A stretch of DNA of 64,000 bases, taken from assembly GCA_004796375.1 (NCBI GenBank), contig QZLA01000361.1, positions 1 through 64,000 on the forward strand. The letters run 5' to 3'. Positions 1 to 8,891 of this stretch are shown here, piece after piece. The notes beneath the pieces were generated by a model. It ran no database searches, was not told the DNA's origin, and saw only the letters and a program-made list of their open reading frames with translations. Every line of letters begins with the position of its first letter. Position 1 is the stretch's first letter. This DNA is from Desulfobacteraceae bacterium. Its GTDB lineage: Bacteria > Desulfobacterota > Desulfobacteria > Desulfobacterales > Desulfobacteraceae. The translations under genes were made by a program, and so were the position numbers.

Positions 1-1091
1 GAGTTCTCAATGCCGATACCCTGCTGATTGAGCATGCCCAGTAATGTGGTCATGATCCAGTTGGCCGCCTGCTTTTTGTCGGACAGGGATGCAATGGTCT
101 GTTCATAGAAATCAGCGAGTTCAATGGAAGCGGTCAATACACCGGCATCGTATTCAGAAAGGGAATGATCCGTGATGAACCGGGCCTTTTTCTCGTCCGG
201 CAGTTCCGGCATCTCCTCCGACATCTTTTCGATCCAGCCGGTATCCACGATCAGGGGAACCAGGTCCGGGTCCGGAAAATAGCGGTAATCATGCGCCTCC
301 TCCTTGCCCCGCATGGAACTGGTTTTGTTCTTGGTAGGATCCCACAGGAGGGTTTCCTGGATTACCTCTTTGCCGTCTTCGAGAATATAGGTCTGCCGCT
401 GGATTTCGTACTCGATGGCCTTTTCAACGTTCTTGAATGAGTTGAGGTTTTTAAGCTCGGTCCGTGTACCAAACGCTTCCTGGCCCACGGGCCTGAGGCT
501 GATATTGGCATCGCACCGGAAGCTGCCCTGTTCCATGTTGCCGTCACAGACATCAATGTACTTAAGGATGGCATGGAGCTTTCTCAGGTAGGCACCGGCC
601 TGGGCTGCAGACCGGATATCAGGTTCAGATACGATTTCGACCAGGGGAACGCCGGCACGGTTCAGGTCCACCATGCTTTTGCCCCTGCCCGGATCGTGAA
701 TGAGTTTACCGGCATCCTCTTCCATGTGGATACGGGTGATCCCTACCCGGTGACCCCCTGCATCGGTTTCAATGTCAAGGTATCCGTGTTCGGCAATGGG
801 TTTGGCGTACTGGGAGATCTGGTAGCCCTTTGGCAGATCCGGATAAAAGTAATTTTTACGATCAAACCGGGATTCTTCGGCAATCCGGCAGTTGGTGGCA
901 AGGGCTGCTTTGATGGCAAAGGAGACGGCGGTTTTATTCAGGACCGGAAGAACACCGGGCATGCCGGTACATACCGGGCAGGTATTGGCATTGGGCGATT
1001 GGCCGAATTGCGTGGAACATGAGCAGAAGATTTTGGTCCGGGTTTTGAGCTGAGCGTGAACTTCGAGGCCGATCACAGGTTCAAAAGGCAT
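1..1091 (-). CDS. gatB: Aspartyl/glutamyl-tRNA amidotransferase subunit B (partial, C-terminus off window)
   Basis: GatB binds the misacylated Glu-tRNA(Gln) or Asp-tRNA(Asn) and, in the GatCAB complex, phosphorylates the ester-linked acid so that ammonia can convert it to the amide. The ATG is at 1091; the first residues read [20 protein letters not shown], the characteristic GatB N-terminus, followed by the zinc-site segment with Cys pairs (FCSCST and [10 protein letters not shown]). About 363 residues are visible and the reading frame runs off the left edge, so roughly the last quarter (tail domain) is missing. The other subunits are not in view. Its presence means that this organism makes Gln- and/or Asn-tRNA by the indirect route, consistent with the single non-specific-type GltX nearby. 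Confidence 0.95.
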   Translation of the reverse strand, partial: MPFEPVIGLEVHAQLKTRTKIFCSCSTQFGQSPNANTCPVCTGMPGVLPVLNKTAVSFAIKAALATNCRIAEESRFDRKNYFYPDLPKGYQISQYAKPIAEHGYLDIETDAGGHRVGITRIHMEEDAGKLIHDPGRGKSMVDLNRAGVPLVEIVSEPDIRSAAQAGAYLRKLHAILKYIDVCDGNMEQGSFRCDANISLRPVGQEAFGTRTELKNLNSFKNVEKAIEYEIQRQTYILEDGKEVIQETLLWDPTKNKTSSMRGKEEAHDYRYFPDPDLVPLIVDTGWIEKMSEEMPELPDEKKARFITDHSLSEYDAGVLTASIELADFYEQTIASLSDKKQAANWIMTTLLGMLNQQGIGIEN

Positions 1092-1272
1092 AACAGTTAC
1101 TTGATTCCTTACACTAAATATCCATAATTTTAATAACGATTGTCTCTTATAACCTTGAATCTTTTATTTATCAATATAATTTTTAGTATTGCAATCAATG
1201 GGTTAAACATATAAAACAAGAGGCCTGTTGGCAAATATAACCGGTTCGAATAATAAGGGAAAGTAAAGGGTA

Positions 1273-1464
1273 ATGAAGTTTTTTTTCTGTGTCATGGGCA
1301 TGGTCATGATTGTTGAGGGTTTGCCGTATTTTGCATTTCCCCAGAAGATGAAAGAGATGATGACCATGATTTTAGGTTTTCCCGATTCGGCGCTAAGACG
1401 TTTTGGATTTATCCTCATGCTGGCCGGGCTCGGCATTGTTTATGTGACCATAGGCCGGACCTGA
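1273..1464 (+). CDS. DUF2065 small membrane protein
   Basis: This 63-residue protein has two hydrophobic segments (about residues 2-20 and 43-60) joined by a short charged loop with the MVIEGLPYFAFPQKMKE-like segment typical of the DUF2065 family. The function of the family is unknown; it is an inner-membrane protein often found beside housekeeping genes. The stop codon TGA overlaps the queA ATG by one base (TGATG), so it is probably translationally coupled to queA. The ATG at 1273 follows an AAGGG-type ribosome site. The 181-base gap upstream, shared with divergent gatB, is AT-rich and presumably holds the promoters for both directions. Confidence 0.8.
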   Translation: MKFFFCVMGMVMIVEGLPYFAFPQKMKEMMTMILGFPDSALRRFGFILMLAGLGIVYVTIGRT

Positions 1465-2552
1465 TGTACCAGCTCAAAGATTATGACTACCACCTGCCGG
1501 AAGACCGGATCGCCCAGCACCCCGCAGCACACCGCAGCCAGTCCAGGCTGCTTCACCTGAACCGCTGCACCCGGAATGTTTCACACGCGAAGTTCAAAGA
1601 TATTACCAACATCCTGTCGCCGGGCGACCTGCTGGTGGTCAACAATACCCGGGTGATCCCGGCCCGGCTCAACGGATTTAAAGAGAGCGGCGGAAAGGTA
1701 GAGGTGCTGATCATTGATTATGCATCTGGCATGGCCCACCTGAAAGAACAGGGTGTGTTCCGGTGCGACTGCCTGATCAAGGCGTCGAAACGGCCAAAGC
1801 CGGGTACCCGTATCGATCTCGGGGATGGACTTAACGCTGTGGTTGACGGTCATGACGGACCGGTGTCCAAGGTCCGGTTTGAAAGCCGCGGTGAATTCAT
1901 GGAGGTACTCGAACAACTGGGCAGCCTTCCGCTGCCTCCATATATCAGGCGCCCGCTAAAAGGTGACGATAGAAACCCTGACGCAGCGAAGGTCCGTGAC
2001 CAGGACCGTCTAAACTACCAGACCGTGTATGCCGAGCAGGACGGTGCCGTGGCTGCGCCGACCGCAGGTCTCCATTTTACGGATGACCTGATTTTGGAAT
2101 TGAAGCATCGGGGCATAGAGATGGCCGCGCTGACCCTGCATGTCGGATACGGTACGTTTGTGCCGGTCCGGGTGAATGATATCAGGGATCATGACATCCA
2201 CCACGAGTTTTTTTCCCTGCCCGAGGAACTTTCCCGGAAAATTAAACGGGTCAAAGCAAGGGGGGGGCGCGTGGTGGCTGTCGGGACGACGGTGGTCCGG
2301 ACATTGGAGTTTTGTACAGACGGAAAGGGCGGTGTTATTCCCCAGCAGGGAACATGTGATCTCTTTATCTACCCCGGGTTTGAATTCAAGGTGGTTGACG
2401 CCATGATCACCAACTTTCACCTGCCCGAATCCACCCTGCTCATGCTGGTGTCTGCTTTTCATGACCGGGAGCACATGCTGTCTGTTTACCAGGAGGCCGT
2501 GACGGAAAAATACCGGTTTTTCAGTTACGGTGATGCCATGCTGATCGAGTAA
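1464..2552 (+). CDS. queA: tRNA preQ1(34) S-adenosylmethionine ribosyltransferase-isomerase
   Basis: QueA transfers the ribosyl moiety of S-adenosylmethionine to preQ1 in tRNA to give epoxyqueuosine, the second-last step of queuosine synthesis. The 362-residue product has full family length and the expected motifs: YHLPEDRIAQHP at the N-terminus, VNNTRVIPAR (about residue 57), PTAGLHFT (about 200), VGTTVVRTLE (about 273) and TNFHLPESTLLMLVSAF (about 315). It lies directly upstream of tgt, which performs the preceding base-exchange step, so the two form a queuosine pair. Start at ATG 1464 overlaps the preceding stop codon. Confidence 0.97.
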   Translation: MYQLKDYDYHLPEDRIAQHPAAHRSQSRLLHLNRCTRNVSHAKFKDITNILSPGDLLVVNNTRVIPARLNGFKESGGKVEVLIIDYASGMAHLKEQGVFRCDCLIKASKRPKPGTRIDLGDGLNAVVDGHDGPVSKVRFESRGEFMEVLEQLGSLPLPPYIRRPLKGDDRNPDAAKVRDQDRLNYQTVYAEQDGAVAAPTAGLHFTDDLILELKHRGIEMAALTLHVGYGTFVPVRVNDIRDHDIHHEFFSLPEELSRKIKRVKARGGRVVAVGTTVVRTLEFCTDGKGGVIPQQGTCDLFIYPGFEFKVVDAMITNFHLPESTLLMLVSAFHDREHMLSVYQEAVTEKYRFFSYGDAMLIE

Positions 2553-2608
2553 CCCACACAAAACATCCAACCCGAAAAGGGGAGGGGTAGAAATATAATA
2601 AGGATATC

Positions 2609-3739
2609 ATGCTGACATTTGATTTATTAAAACAATCCCCGGAGTGCCGGGCACGCCTGGGCACCATTACCACGGATCATGGTCGGATCACCACACCCAT
2701 TTTCATGCCCGTGGGTACGGTGGGGTCGGTCAAGGCGCTGACCAGCCAGGACCTTGAGGCCTGCAAGGCCCAAATTATCCTGGGCAACACCTATCACCTG
2801 TATCTGCGGCCCGGCTGCGAGGTGATCTCCCATATGAAGGGGCTGCACCGGTTTATCGGCTGGGACAAACCCATGCTCACGGACAGCGGGGGCTTCCAGT
2901 TCTTTTCCCTGGCCAAACTGGCCAAGTTCAAGGATGAGGGGGTGGCATTCCAATCCCATATTGACGGATCCAGGCATTTTTTTTCGCCTGAGAAAGCTGT
3001 GGATATCCAGATGATACTGGGATCGGACATCATGATGTCGCTGGACTGGTGCATGGGGTATCCGGCCACCGAGAAACAGGCCATGGAGGCGTTGGAAAAG
3101 ACCACCGCCTGGGCAAACCGGGGGTATGACCACTGGCAGGCCCAGGGCGCGGTCAACAACCTGTTCGGCATTGTCCAGGGGGGGATGTTCAAACACCTTC
3201 GGACCCTGTCCGCCCAACAGCTTTTAGAGATTAATTTTCCCGGTTTTGCCATCGGCGGCCTCAGTGTTGGAGAGCCCAAGGATATCATGTATGAAATGGC
3301 TGACCATACCCTGCCGCTTCTTCCGGCGCACAAACCCAGGTACATTATGGGGGTGGGGACGCCTGAAGACCTGGTGGAACTGACCGGCATGGGATGTGAC
3401 ATGTTCGACTGCGTCATGCCCTCAAGGAATGCACGTAACGGGCAGCTGTTCACATCTTTCGGCAAGGTGAATATCGCCAATGAAAAATACCGGTTTGACG
3501 AGTCACCCATTGATGATACCTGCAGTTGCTTTACCTGTAAAAATTACAGCCGCAGCTACCTAAGGCACCTGCATAAAGCCCGTGAACTGCTTGCGTACCG
3601 GTTGCATACCATTCACAATATCCATTATTACCTTGATTTGATGGCCCAAATGAGGCATGCCATTGAAAAGGATGCGTTTTTAACATTCAAGAAAACGTTT
3701 TATGCCAAACGGGAACCTGCTGCGACAAAGGAAAACTGA
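2609..3739 (+). CDS. tgt: Queuine/preQ1 tRNA-guanine transglycosylase
   Basis: Bacterial Tgt swaps guanine 34 of GUN-anticodon tRNAs for preQ1. The 376-residue protein carries the active-site segment LTDSGGFQFFSL (about residues 90-101), the second catalytic region CVMPSRNARNGQLF (about 268-281) whose Asp lies just before it in MFDCVMP, and the C-terminal zinc ligands in CSCFTCKNYSRSYLRHL. The ATG at 2609 is preceded by AAGGA at a normal spacing. The 56-base gap after queA suggests the same transcript. The end lies three bases before hypA, so queuosine and hydrogenase maturation genes appear co-transcribed. Confidence 0.97.
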   Translation: MLTFDLLKQSPECRARLGTITTDHGRITTPIFMPVGTVGSVKALTSQDLEACKAQIILGNTYHLYLRPGCEVISHMKGLHRFIGWDKPMLTDSGGFQFFSLAKLAKFKDEGVAFQSHIDGSRHFFSPEKAVDIQMILGSDIMMSLDWCMGYPATEKQAMEALEKTTAWANRGYDHWQAQGAVNNLFGIVQGGMFKHLRTLSAQQLLEINFPGFAIGGLSVGEPKDIMYEMADHTLPLLPAHKPRYIMGVGTPEDLVELTGMGCDMFDCVMPSRNARNGQLFTSFGKVNIANEKYRFDESPIDDTCSCFTCKNYSRSYLRHLHKARELLAYRLHTIHNIHYYLDLMAQMRHAIEKDAFLTFKKTFYAKREPAATKEN

Positions 3740-3742
3740 TAT

Positions 3743-4090
3743 ATGCATGAGATGGGAATTGCCCAGGAACTGGTCAGGATTGCCCTTGAGTCTATTCCTG
3801 AAGATATCGACAACCCCAAAGTGGAAAAGCTGAACCTGAAAATCGGGAAACTCGCTGCAGTGGTTGAACACAGCCTGACATTCTGCTTTGAGATCATCAC
3901 CAAAGACACACCGCTTGAAGGCGCTGTCCTGGATATTACAGAGGTGCCGGTCGGGATACGGTGCAAAGGCTGCAACCGCCAATGGGAGGTGGATCAGCCC
4001 GCATTCCAATGCCCAAATTGCCAGGAAGCAGAAGTGGAGATGATTTCCGGCAGGGAGATTGAGATCATCTCTATCGAACTGGCAGAATAA
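3743..4090 (+). CDS. hypA: Hydrogenase maturation nickel metallochaperone HypA
   Basis: HypA delivers nickel, together with HypB, into the large subunit of [NiFe]-hydrogenases. The 115-residue protein begins MHEMG, giving the conserved His2 nickel ligand, and has the structural zinc site made of two CxxC pairs (CKGC and CPNC at about residues 73-93). Length is normal. It lies 52 bases upstream of hypB. The hydrogenase structural genes and hypCDEF are not in the window, so it shows only that a [NiFe]-hydrogenase is likely elsewhere. Confidence 0.95.
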   Translation: MHEMGIAQELVRIALESIPEDIDNPKVEKLNLKIGKLAAVVEHSLTFCFEIITKDTPLEGAVLDITEVPVGIRCKGCNRQWEVDQPAFQCPNCQEAEVEMISGREIEIISIELAE

Positions 4091-4142
4091 TTCAAATCAG
4101 GTTATAACACTAAAAGAAACAACGCCCCATAAGGAAGACACC

Positions 4143-4808
4143 ATGGAAATCAATATTCAAAAACGGGTACTGGAAGTCAACGAAACCCATGCGGAGAAAA
4201 ACCGAAGGTATTTTAAAGAGAACAATGTTTTCGTGCTGAACCTCATGAGTTCACCCGGCAGCGGTAAAACAGAAACGCTTTGTAAGACCCTGACCCGGCT
4301 GATGAAAAAAATAAAGGTCGGGGTGATTGTGGGTGATGTCTGCACCACCAATGATGCCGACCGCCTGGAGGTTACCGGCGCCAAGGTCACCCAGATCAAC
4401 ACCGATCAGTTTGGAGGAGACTGCCATCTGGCCGCCGGCATGATCGAAACCTCTGCCAAAGAGATGGGGATCGAAGATCTGGATCTTTTAATTGTTGAAA
4501 ATATCGGCAACCTGGTCTGTCCGGCAGAGTTCGATATTGGCGAGGACGCCCGTGCGGTCATGCTCAGTGTGACCGAGGGGGAGGACAAACCCTTGAAGTA
4601 TCCGTTGATGTTCCAGGTGGCAGATGCAGCCATCCTGAACAAGATCGATCTCTTGCCCTACCTGGATTTCGACGCCAGACTGGCCGTGGACAATATGCTC
4701 CGGGTCCATCCCAAAATGCCGGTGTTTGAACTGTCCGCCAAGACGGAAGAGGGGATTGAGCCCTGGGTGCAGTGGCTCGAGGATCAGGTGGCGGCCAAAA
4801 AAGCATAA
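4143..4808 (+). CDS. hypB: Hydrogenase maturation GTPase HypB
   Basis: HypB is a SIMIBI-class GTPase that drives nickel insertion into [NiFe]-hydrogenase with HypA. From ATG 4143 the product has 221 residues: MEINIQKRVLEVNE, P-loop SSPGSGKTE (about 36-44), GDVCTTNDADR, the nickel-site region QINTDQFGGDCHL with Cys and His, and guanine motif NKIDLLPY. An upstream in-frame extension to 4059 overlaps hypA and lacks homologous character, so I reject it; the family starts at the MEI/MKI position. It lacks the His-rich nickel-storage N-terminus found in some HypB proteins. Confidence 0.95.
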   Translation: MEINIQKRVLEVNETHAEKNRRYFKENNVFVLNLMSSPGSGKTETLCKTLTRLMKKIKVGVIVGDVCTTNDADRLEVTGAKVTQINTDQFGGDCHLAAGMIETSAKEMGIEDLDLLIVENIGNLVCPAEFDIGEDARAVMLSVTEGEDKPLKYPLMFQVADAAILNKIDLLPYLDFDARLAVDNMLRVHPKMPVFELSAKTEEGIEPWVQWLEDQVAAKKA

Positions 4809-4848
4809 CCCTTATTAAATCGTAAACATGTTTTAAGGGAGGTGGGTC

Positions 4849-5760
4849 ATGGAAATCAAACGGTCAGCATTCTCAGGGTCCTGGTATCCTTCAGGTGCGG
4901 CTGAGTGTGAACGCCAGATCCAGGGATTTCTGGGTGAAAACAACGGCCCTTTGACCGGCAGTTTTGCCGGCGGGATCGTTCCCCATGCCGGGTGGTACTA
5001 CTCGGGTTCAATTGCGTGCAATGTCATTGCATCCCTGTCCACTGAAGACCTGGACCCAAAGCATCAGGATCCGGCGCATCAGGATCCGGCGCATCAGGCG
5101 CCGGTGGACACCATTGTCCTGTTCGGGGCCCATATGCACAAGCAGTCCGAACCCTTTATCATGACCCATGGGGCGGTTGACACCCCTTTTGGTCCCATTG
5201 AAATTGATGAAGCCCTCACGTCGGCCATCCTGTCCGGCGTGAGTCTGAGACCCCGATCTCCGGACCGGTTTCCGGATGAAAATACCCTTGAACTTCAATA
5301 TCCTTTTATCAAATATTTTTTCCCCAAAGCACAACTGGTGACCTGCGGGGTGGCACCCTCCAGTTTTGCCCCGCTGATCGGCAGTATGGTGGTCATGGAA
5401 GCCCGCAAGCTGGGGAAGAAAATCAAGATCATCGGGTCCACCGACATGACCCATTATGGCCGGGATTTCGGTTTTACCCCGCAAGGGACAGGGAAGCATG
5501 CGGTGGACTGGGTGAAAACCGTGAATGACCGGAATGCCATGGATGCCATGATCCGGATGGATGATGCTTCACTGATCCGCCAGGGGTTGGATGAGAAGAA
5601 CATGTGCTGTGCCGGTGCAGTTGCTGCGACAGCATCGGCCTGCAAAACCCTGGGGGTTGAGACTGGTATTGAATATGCCTACAGCACCAGTTTTGACAAA
5701 TCCGGCGCTGCCGACAGCTTTGTGGGGTATGCCGGAATCCTGTATCCCCTCGCTAAATAG
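4849..5760 (+). CDS. MEMO family protein (AmmeMemoRadiSam system protein B)
   Basis: This 303-residue protein belongs to the MEMO1 family, related to extradiol-dioxygenase folds. The N-terminal RSAFSGSWYPSG, the metal-site-type segments VPHAGWYYSG (about 45-54) and FGAHMHKQ, STDMTHYG (about 203-210) and the late CCAGAVAATA block are all family-typical. In many bacteria and archaea it is found with an AMMECR1 protein and a radical SAM enzyme; neither is next to it here. It follows hypB by 40 bases with a strong GGGAGGT ribosome site. An insertion of about 13 residues rich in His, Asp, Pro and Gln (near residues 70-84) comes from a 15-base tandem repeat. The biochemical role of the family is not settled. 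Confidence 0.88.
   Translation: MEIKRSAFSGSWYPSGAAECERQIQGFLGENNGPLTGSFAGGIVPHAGWYYSGSIACNVIASLSTEDLDPKHQDPAHQDPAHQAPVDTIVLFGAHMHKQSEPFIMTHGAVDTPFGPIEIDEALTSAILSGVSLRPRSPDRFPDENTLELQYPFIKYFFPKAQLVTCGVAPSSFAPLIGSMVVMEARKLGKKIKIIGSTDMTHYGRDFGFTPQGTGKHAVDWVKTVNDRNAMDAMIRMDDASLIRQGLDEKNMCCAGAVAATASACKTLGVETGIEYAYSTSFDKSGAADSFVGYAGILYPLAK
5061..5105 (+). repeat. 15-base tandem repeat inside the MEMO gene
   Basis: Three consecutive 15-base units start at 5061, 5076 and 5091. The first two are identical (GCATCAGGATCCGGC) and the third diverges after GCATCAGG. In frame they encode repeats of HQDPA in a surface-loop position of the MEMO protein. The unit length is a multiple of three, so copy-number change would keep the frame. 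Confidence 0.9.
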
Positions 5761-5819
5761 GCGCCCTAGTAAATCTTAAACGCATGATGTACCTGCCCTC
5801 ATTCTGTTAAGGAGATGTA

Positions 5820-7310
5820 ATGGCGGATCTGAAACTGCATGGGGAGTCTCCCCCGTTTTATGTGATAGTGATCCTGATCGTTTTCAGTGTCTGCATCCAG
5901 TTGTTTTTATTTATACCCGGAACACAGGCCGACCTGTTTCACGCAGGTACACCGCAAGCGCTGGAACAGGCGCTTGAAGCCTCTTCAAATAACCAGGCCC
6001 ATGACACCGTCAAAGTGGCGCTTGGCATGGAACTGCCCGATACCTCCCCATACATCGAGACGGGTTACAGCCTGACAGTTGAGGCAGGGTACAATCCGGG
6101 ATTTACATCCCGGGTAGCTGCACCACGCCCATTTCAAGAGCCGGGTTTTCCAGCTAAAACAGATTCGGACATACCCCGTCAGAGTAACACCGGTCCTGTC
6201 CCGCCGGAAGGGATCGATGCAATGTTTCCAAAAGGGGAGGGCATGGGGCCGGCCCCGGGCGGCACAGAAAAGACCATTGGGGTGCCTGGATATCGCTGGC
6301 GGCACGGATGCGGACCCACTGCTGTGGGAATGGTGGTGGGATATTATGATGTCACGGGCTTTTCCGACCTGTTTGACGATGATGGCTCCACCCAGACGTC
6401 CGATGTAAATCAAGGCATTGCCTCCCAGAGATCCTCGGCTGATCCGGGCCATTACGAGGACTACAGCGAACCCATAGACACTGGACAGCCCAGCCCGATA
6501 CCCGACAAATCTGAAAATCCTGCAGGAGATGAGCACACCAGCGATTCCATTGCCGATTTCATGGAAACCTCGTTCTCCTCGCGCAATAATTATTACGGCT
6601 GGAGTTGGAGCAGTGACATCCAACCGTCTTTCACCAACTATGTGGTCCTGAAAAATCCGGTCTATGAGACAACAACGGGTTTTTACCATAAATCCAGCGG
6701 CAGTCTGTCCTGGGCGGTGCTGACCACAGAGATCGACAACAACCGGCCCATGGTATTCCTGGTGGACACCAACAGTGATGGGTCCACCGATCATTTTGTC
6801 ACGGTGGTCGGATACCGGGATGCACCGTCCCAACAGTATGGATGTCTGGATACCTGGTCGCCGGTATCCACGGTCAGGTGGTGCGATTTTGAAACCATCT
6901 CGGCAGGGCATCCCTGGGGAATCTGGGGCGGGTGGTCATTTGCCCTGTCATCCGGAAAACCCTCGGTCATTACCGGTTCAGCCTCGAGTGTCCTCACGGA
7001 TCAGGCCATCTTGAACGGAACGGTCAACCCCAACAGCAGTGAGACCACTTGCTGGTTTGAATATGGATTGAGCACGGCTTACGGTGATGCAACCACTCCG
7101 GTCAGTGCCGGAAACGGGTCATCCCCTGTGAGTGCCTCGCAGGTCATTACAGGGCTTTTGCCCGATACGACATACTATTTCAGGCTGGTGGGGAACAATT
7201 TAAAGGGGACCGCACCAGGGGCAGCGCAAACCTTTAAAACCCGCAGGATCGTTGTGCCTTCTGATGCCCAGCCGTGGATTCCCTCTTTGTTATTGGAGAA
7301 CACTGAATAA
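5820..7310 (+). CDS. Exported C39-type papain-fold protein with C-terminal fibronectin-like domain
   Basis: The 496-residue product has an N-terminal membrane/signal segment (about residues 12-33), a region of low conservation, and a papain-like domain of the C39/C39-like type. The putative catalytic Cys164 is in RHGCGPTAVGMVVGYYD, His325 in DHFVTVVGYRD and Asp344 in CLDTWS, the order and spacing expected of the family. Residues about 385-480 resemble a fibronectin-type beta-sandwich (GLLPDTTYYFRLVGNN motif). I infer an exported or surface cysteine peptidase-like protein; it could be a type II secretion substrate, as the operon lies nearby, but no direct evidence links them. It ends at a strong terminator. 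Confidence 0.72.
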   Translation: MADLKLHGESPPFYVIVILIVFSVCIQLFLFIPGTQADLFHAGTPQALEQALEASSNNQAHDTVKVALGMELPDTSPYIETGYSLTVEAGYNPGFTSRVAAPRPFQEPGFPAKTDSDIPRQSNTGPVPPEGIDAMFPKGEGMGPAPGGTEKTIGVPGYRWRHGCGPTAVGMVVGYYDVTGFSDLFDDDGSTQTSDVNQGIASQRSSADPGHYEDYSEPIDTGQPSPIPDKSENPAGDEHTSDSIADFMETSFSSRNNYYGWSWSSDIQPSFTNYVVLKNPVYETTTGFYHKSSGSLSWAVLTTEIDNNRPMVFLVDTNSDGSTDHFVTVVGYRDAPSQQYGCLDTWSPVSTVRWCDFETISAGHPWGIWGGWSFALSSGKPSVITGSASSVLTDQAILNGTVNPNSSETTCWFEYGLSTAYGDATTPVSAGNGSSPVSASQVITGLLPDTTYYFRLVGNNLKGTAPGAAQTFKTRRIVVPSDAQPWIPSLLLENTE

Positions 7311-7342
7311 TAGGGGTTGATCAATTGTTCAGTAAAAAATAA

Positions 7343-7384
7343 AAAGCCCGTTTTCTCCTGAATAGCCAGGAGAAAACGGGCTTT
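7343..7384. terminator. Bidirectional rho-independent terminator
   Basis: A perfect 18-base-pair stem (AAAGCCCGTTTTCTCCTG and its complement) encloses a six-base loop. It is followed by a T-rich run on the plus strand and, read the other way, by a T run complementary to the A run before the stem. It lies between convergent genes (C39-type protein and gltX) and should stop both. Confidence 0.93.
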
Positions 7385-7410
7385 CTTTTTAAATCAAGGA
7401 ACAAGCGGCA

Positions 7411-8808
7411 CTATGACCGGATAAATTCAATCGCCTTCCTGATCCGGCCTTCGGTTTTATCCCTGCCCAGGGCCAGGAGCATCTCAAACATGCCCGGGCT
7501 CACCGTGGTACCGGTGACCGCCACCCTCAGGGGCTGGGCAATTTTGCCAAACCCGAGGCCGGTCTTGTCCATAACGGTTTTAAATGCCGTTTCAAGCTGG
7601 TCGTGGCTGAACTCATCCAGGGCCTCGATCAGGTCCAGTGTCATCTCCAGCATGTCGGCAGCCTCCGGCTTCAGGAATTTCTTGGCCGCTTTTTCATCAT
7701 ATTCAATGGTGTCGGTAAAATAGAATTGTGCGCCTTCGGCCATCTCTTTGAGGGTTTTGCTCCGGGGCTGAAGCGTTGTGATCACCTCGGCAAGGTAGTC
7801 ATCATTCTCCGTGTCAACGCCGGTTTCCTTGAGGTGAAACAAAAGGTGCTCCCCGATCTCTTTGGGTGCTTTGGCCTGAATATGCTTGGCATTCAGTGCG
7901 GTAAGCTTGTCCATGTCAAACATGGAGGCAGACCGTCCCAGGTGCTCCAGGTCGAATTTTTCGATCAGCTCCTGCCGCTCAAAAAATTCCTGGTCCCCGT
8001 GGGACCAGCCCAGGCGCACCAGGTAATTGAGCATGGCATCGGGCAGGTAGCCCATGTGTTTATATTCACTCACGGACATGGCCCCGTGCCGCTTGCTCAG
8101 GCGGGATTTGTCCGATCCCAGGACCATGGGCACATGGGCAAAGGCCGGCATGTCGGCACCAAGGGCCTGGTAGATCATCATCTGCTTGGGCGTGTTGATC
8201 AGGTGGTCATCCCCACGGATAATAGTGTTGATGCCCATGGTCATATCATCGATCACCACGGCCAGGTTGTACATGGCCGACCCGTCGCTTCGCTGGATAA
8301 TGAAATCATCCACCTCGTTGTTCTGGAAGGCCGTGTCGCCCTTGACAATATCTTCGACCACGGTGACCCCGGTGTCAGGGGTTTTCAGCCGGACCACGGT
8401 GTTGTCTGCCTTGTTAAGTCCTAGCTCACGGCATTTGCCGTTATACATCGGTTTTTTCCCGGCAGCTTTGGCTGCTTCCCGCATCTCGTTGACCTCATCC
8501 GGGGTACAGGAGCAGTAGTAGGCATGGCCGGATTGGACCAGTTTTTCGATATACTCATTGTAGATATCATACCGCTGGGTCTGGAAATAGGGGCCGTCGT
8601 CAAAATCGATCCCCAGCCACACCAGAGATTCCAGGATGGCATCCACCGATTCTTTGGTGGAACGGGCTTCGTCCGTATCCTCGATCCTCAGGACGAATTT
8701 GCCATGTGTTTTCCGGGCATACAGCCAGTTGAACAGGGCGGTTCTTGCACCGCCAATATGTAAGAACCCAGTCGGGCTGGGCGGAAATCGTGTAACTATC
8801 GGTTCCAT
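7411..8808 (-). CDS. gltX: Glutamyl-tRNA synthetase
   Basis: This enzyme charges tRNA(Glu), and in organisms with GatCAB commonly also tRNA(Gln), with glutamate. The 465-residue product carries the class I signature PTGFLHIGGARTALFNWLY (HIGH variant, residues 11-29), zinc-type cysteines in YYCSCTPDEV and GKCRELG, and the KMSKS variant in DKSRLSKRHGA (about 234-244). Full length, ATG at 8808 preceded by a GGAG ribosome site. It stands alone on the minus strand and ends at the shared terminator. Confidence 0.97.
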   Translation of the reverse strand: MEPIVTRFPPSPTGFLHIGGARTALFNWLYARKTHGKFVLRIEDTDEARSTKESVDAILESLVWLGIDFDDGPYFQTQRYDIYNEYIEKLVQSGHAYYCSCTPDEVNEMREAAKAAGKKPMYNGKCRELGLNKADNTVVRLKTPDTGVTVVEDIVKGDTAFQNNEVDDFIIQRSDGSAMYNLAVVIDDMTMGINTIIRGDDHLINTPKQMMIYQALGADMPAFAHVPMVLGSDKSRLSKRHGAMSVSEYKHMGYLPDAMLNYLVRLGWSHGDQEFFERQELIEKFDLEHLGRSASMFDMDKLTALNAKHIQAKAPKEIGEHLLFHLKETGVDTENDDYLAEVITTLQPRSKTLKEMAEGAQFYFTDTIEYDEKAAKKFLKPEAADMLEMTLDLIEALDEFSHDQLETAFKTVMDKTGLGFGKIAQPLRVAVTGTTVSPGMFEMLLALGRDKTEGRIRKAIEFIRS

Positions 8809-8891
8809 AGGGTCTCCATTAAAATAGGTCGTAAAATCGAGCCCTTAAGTATCACAATTCCCGGAATAGGGCAACATGGCAGTGTTAAAAC

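Noticed and set aside
1189-1215. Promoter TTGCAA-15-TATAAA before the DUF2065-queA genes
   Set aside because: The minus-35 match and spacer are both poor in a highly AT-rich region, so chance is likely.
2627-3510. Antisense open frames opposite tgt
   Set aside because: They are shadows of a gene with strong family motifs on the plus strand.
4059-4142. N-terminal extension of HypB
   Set aside because: The extension overlaps hypA in another frame and lacks the His-rich character of real HypB extensions; ATG 4143 fits the family start.
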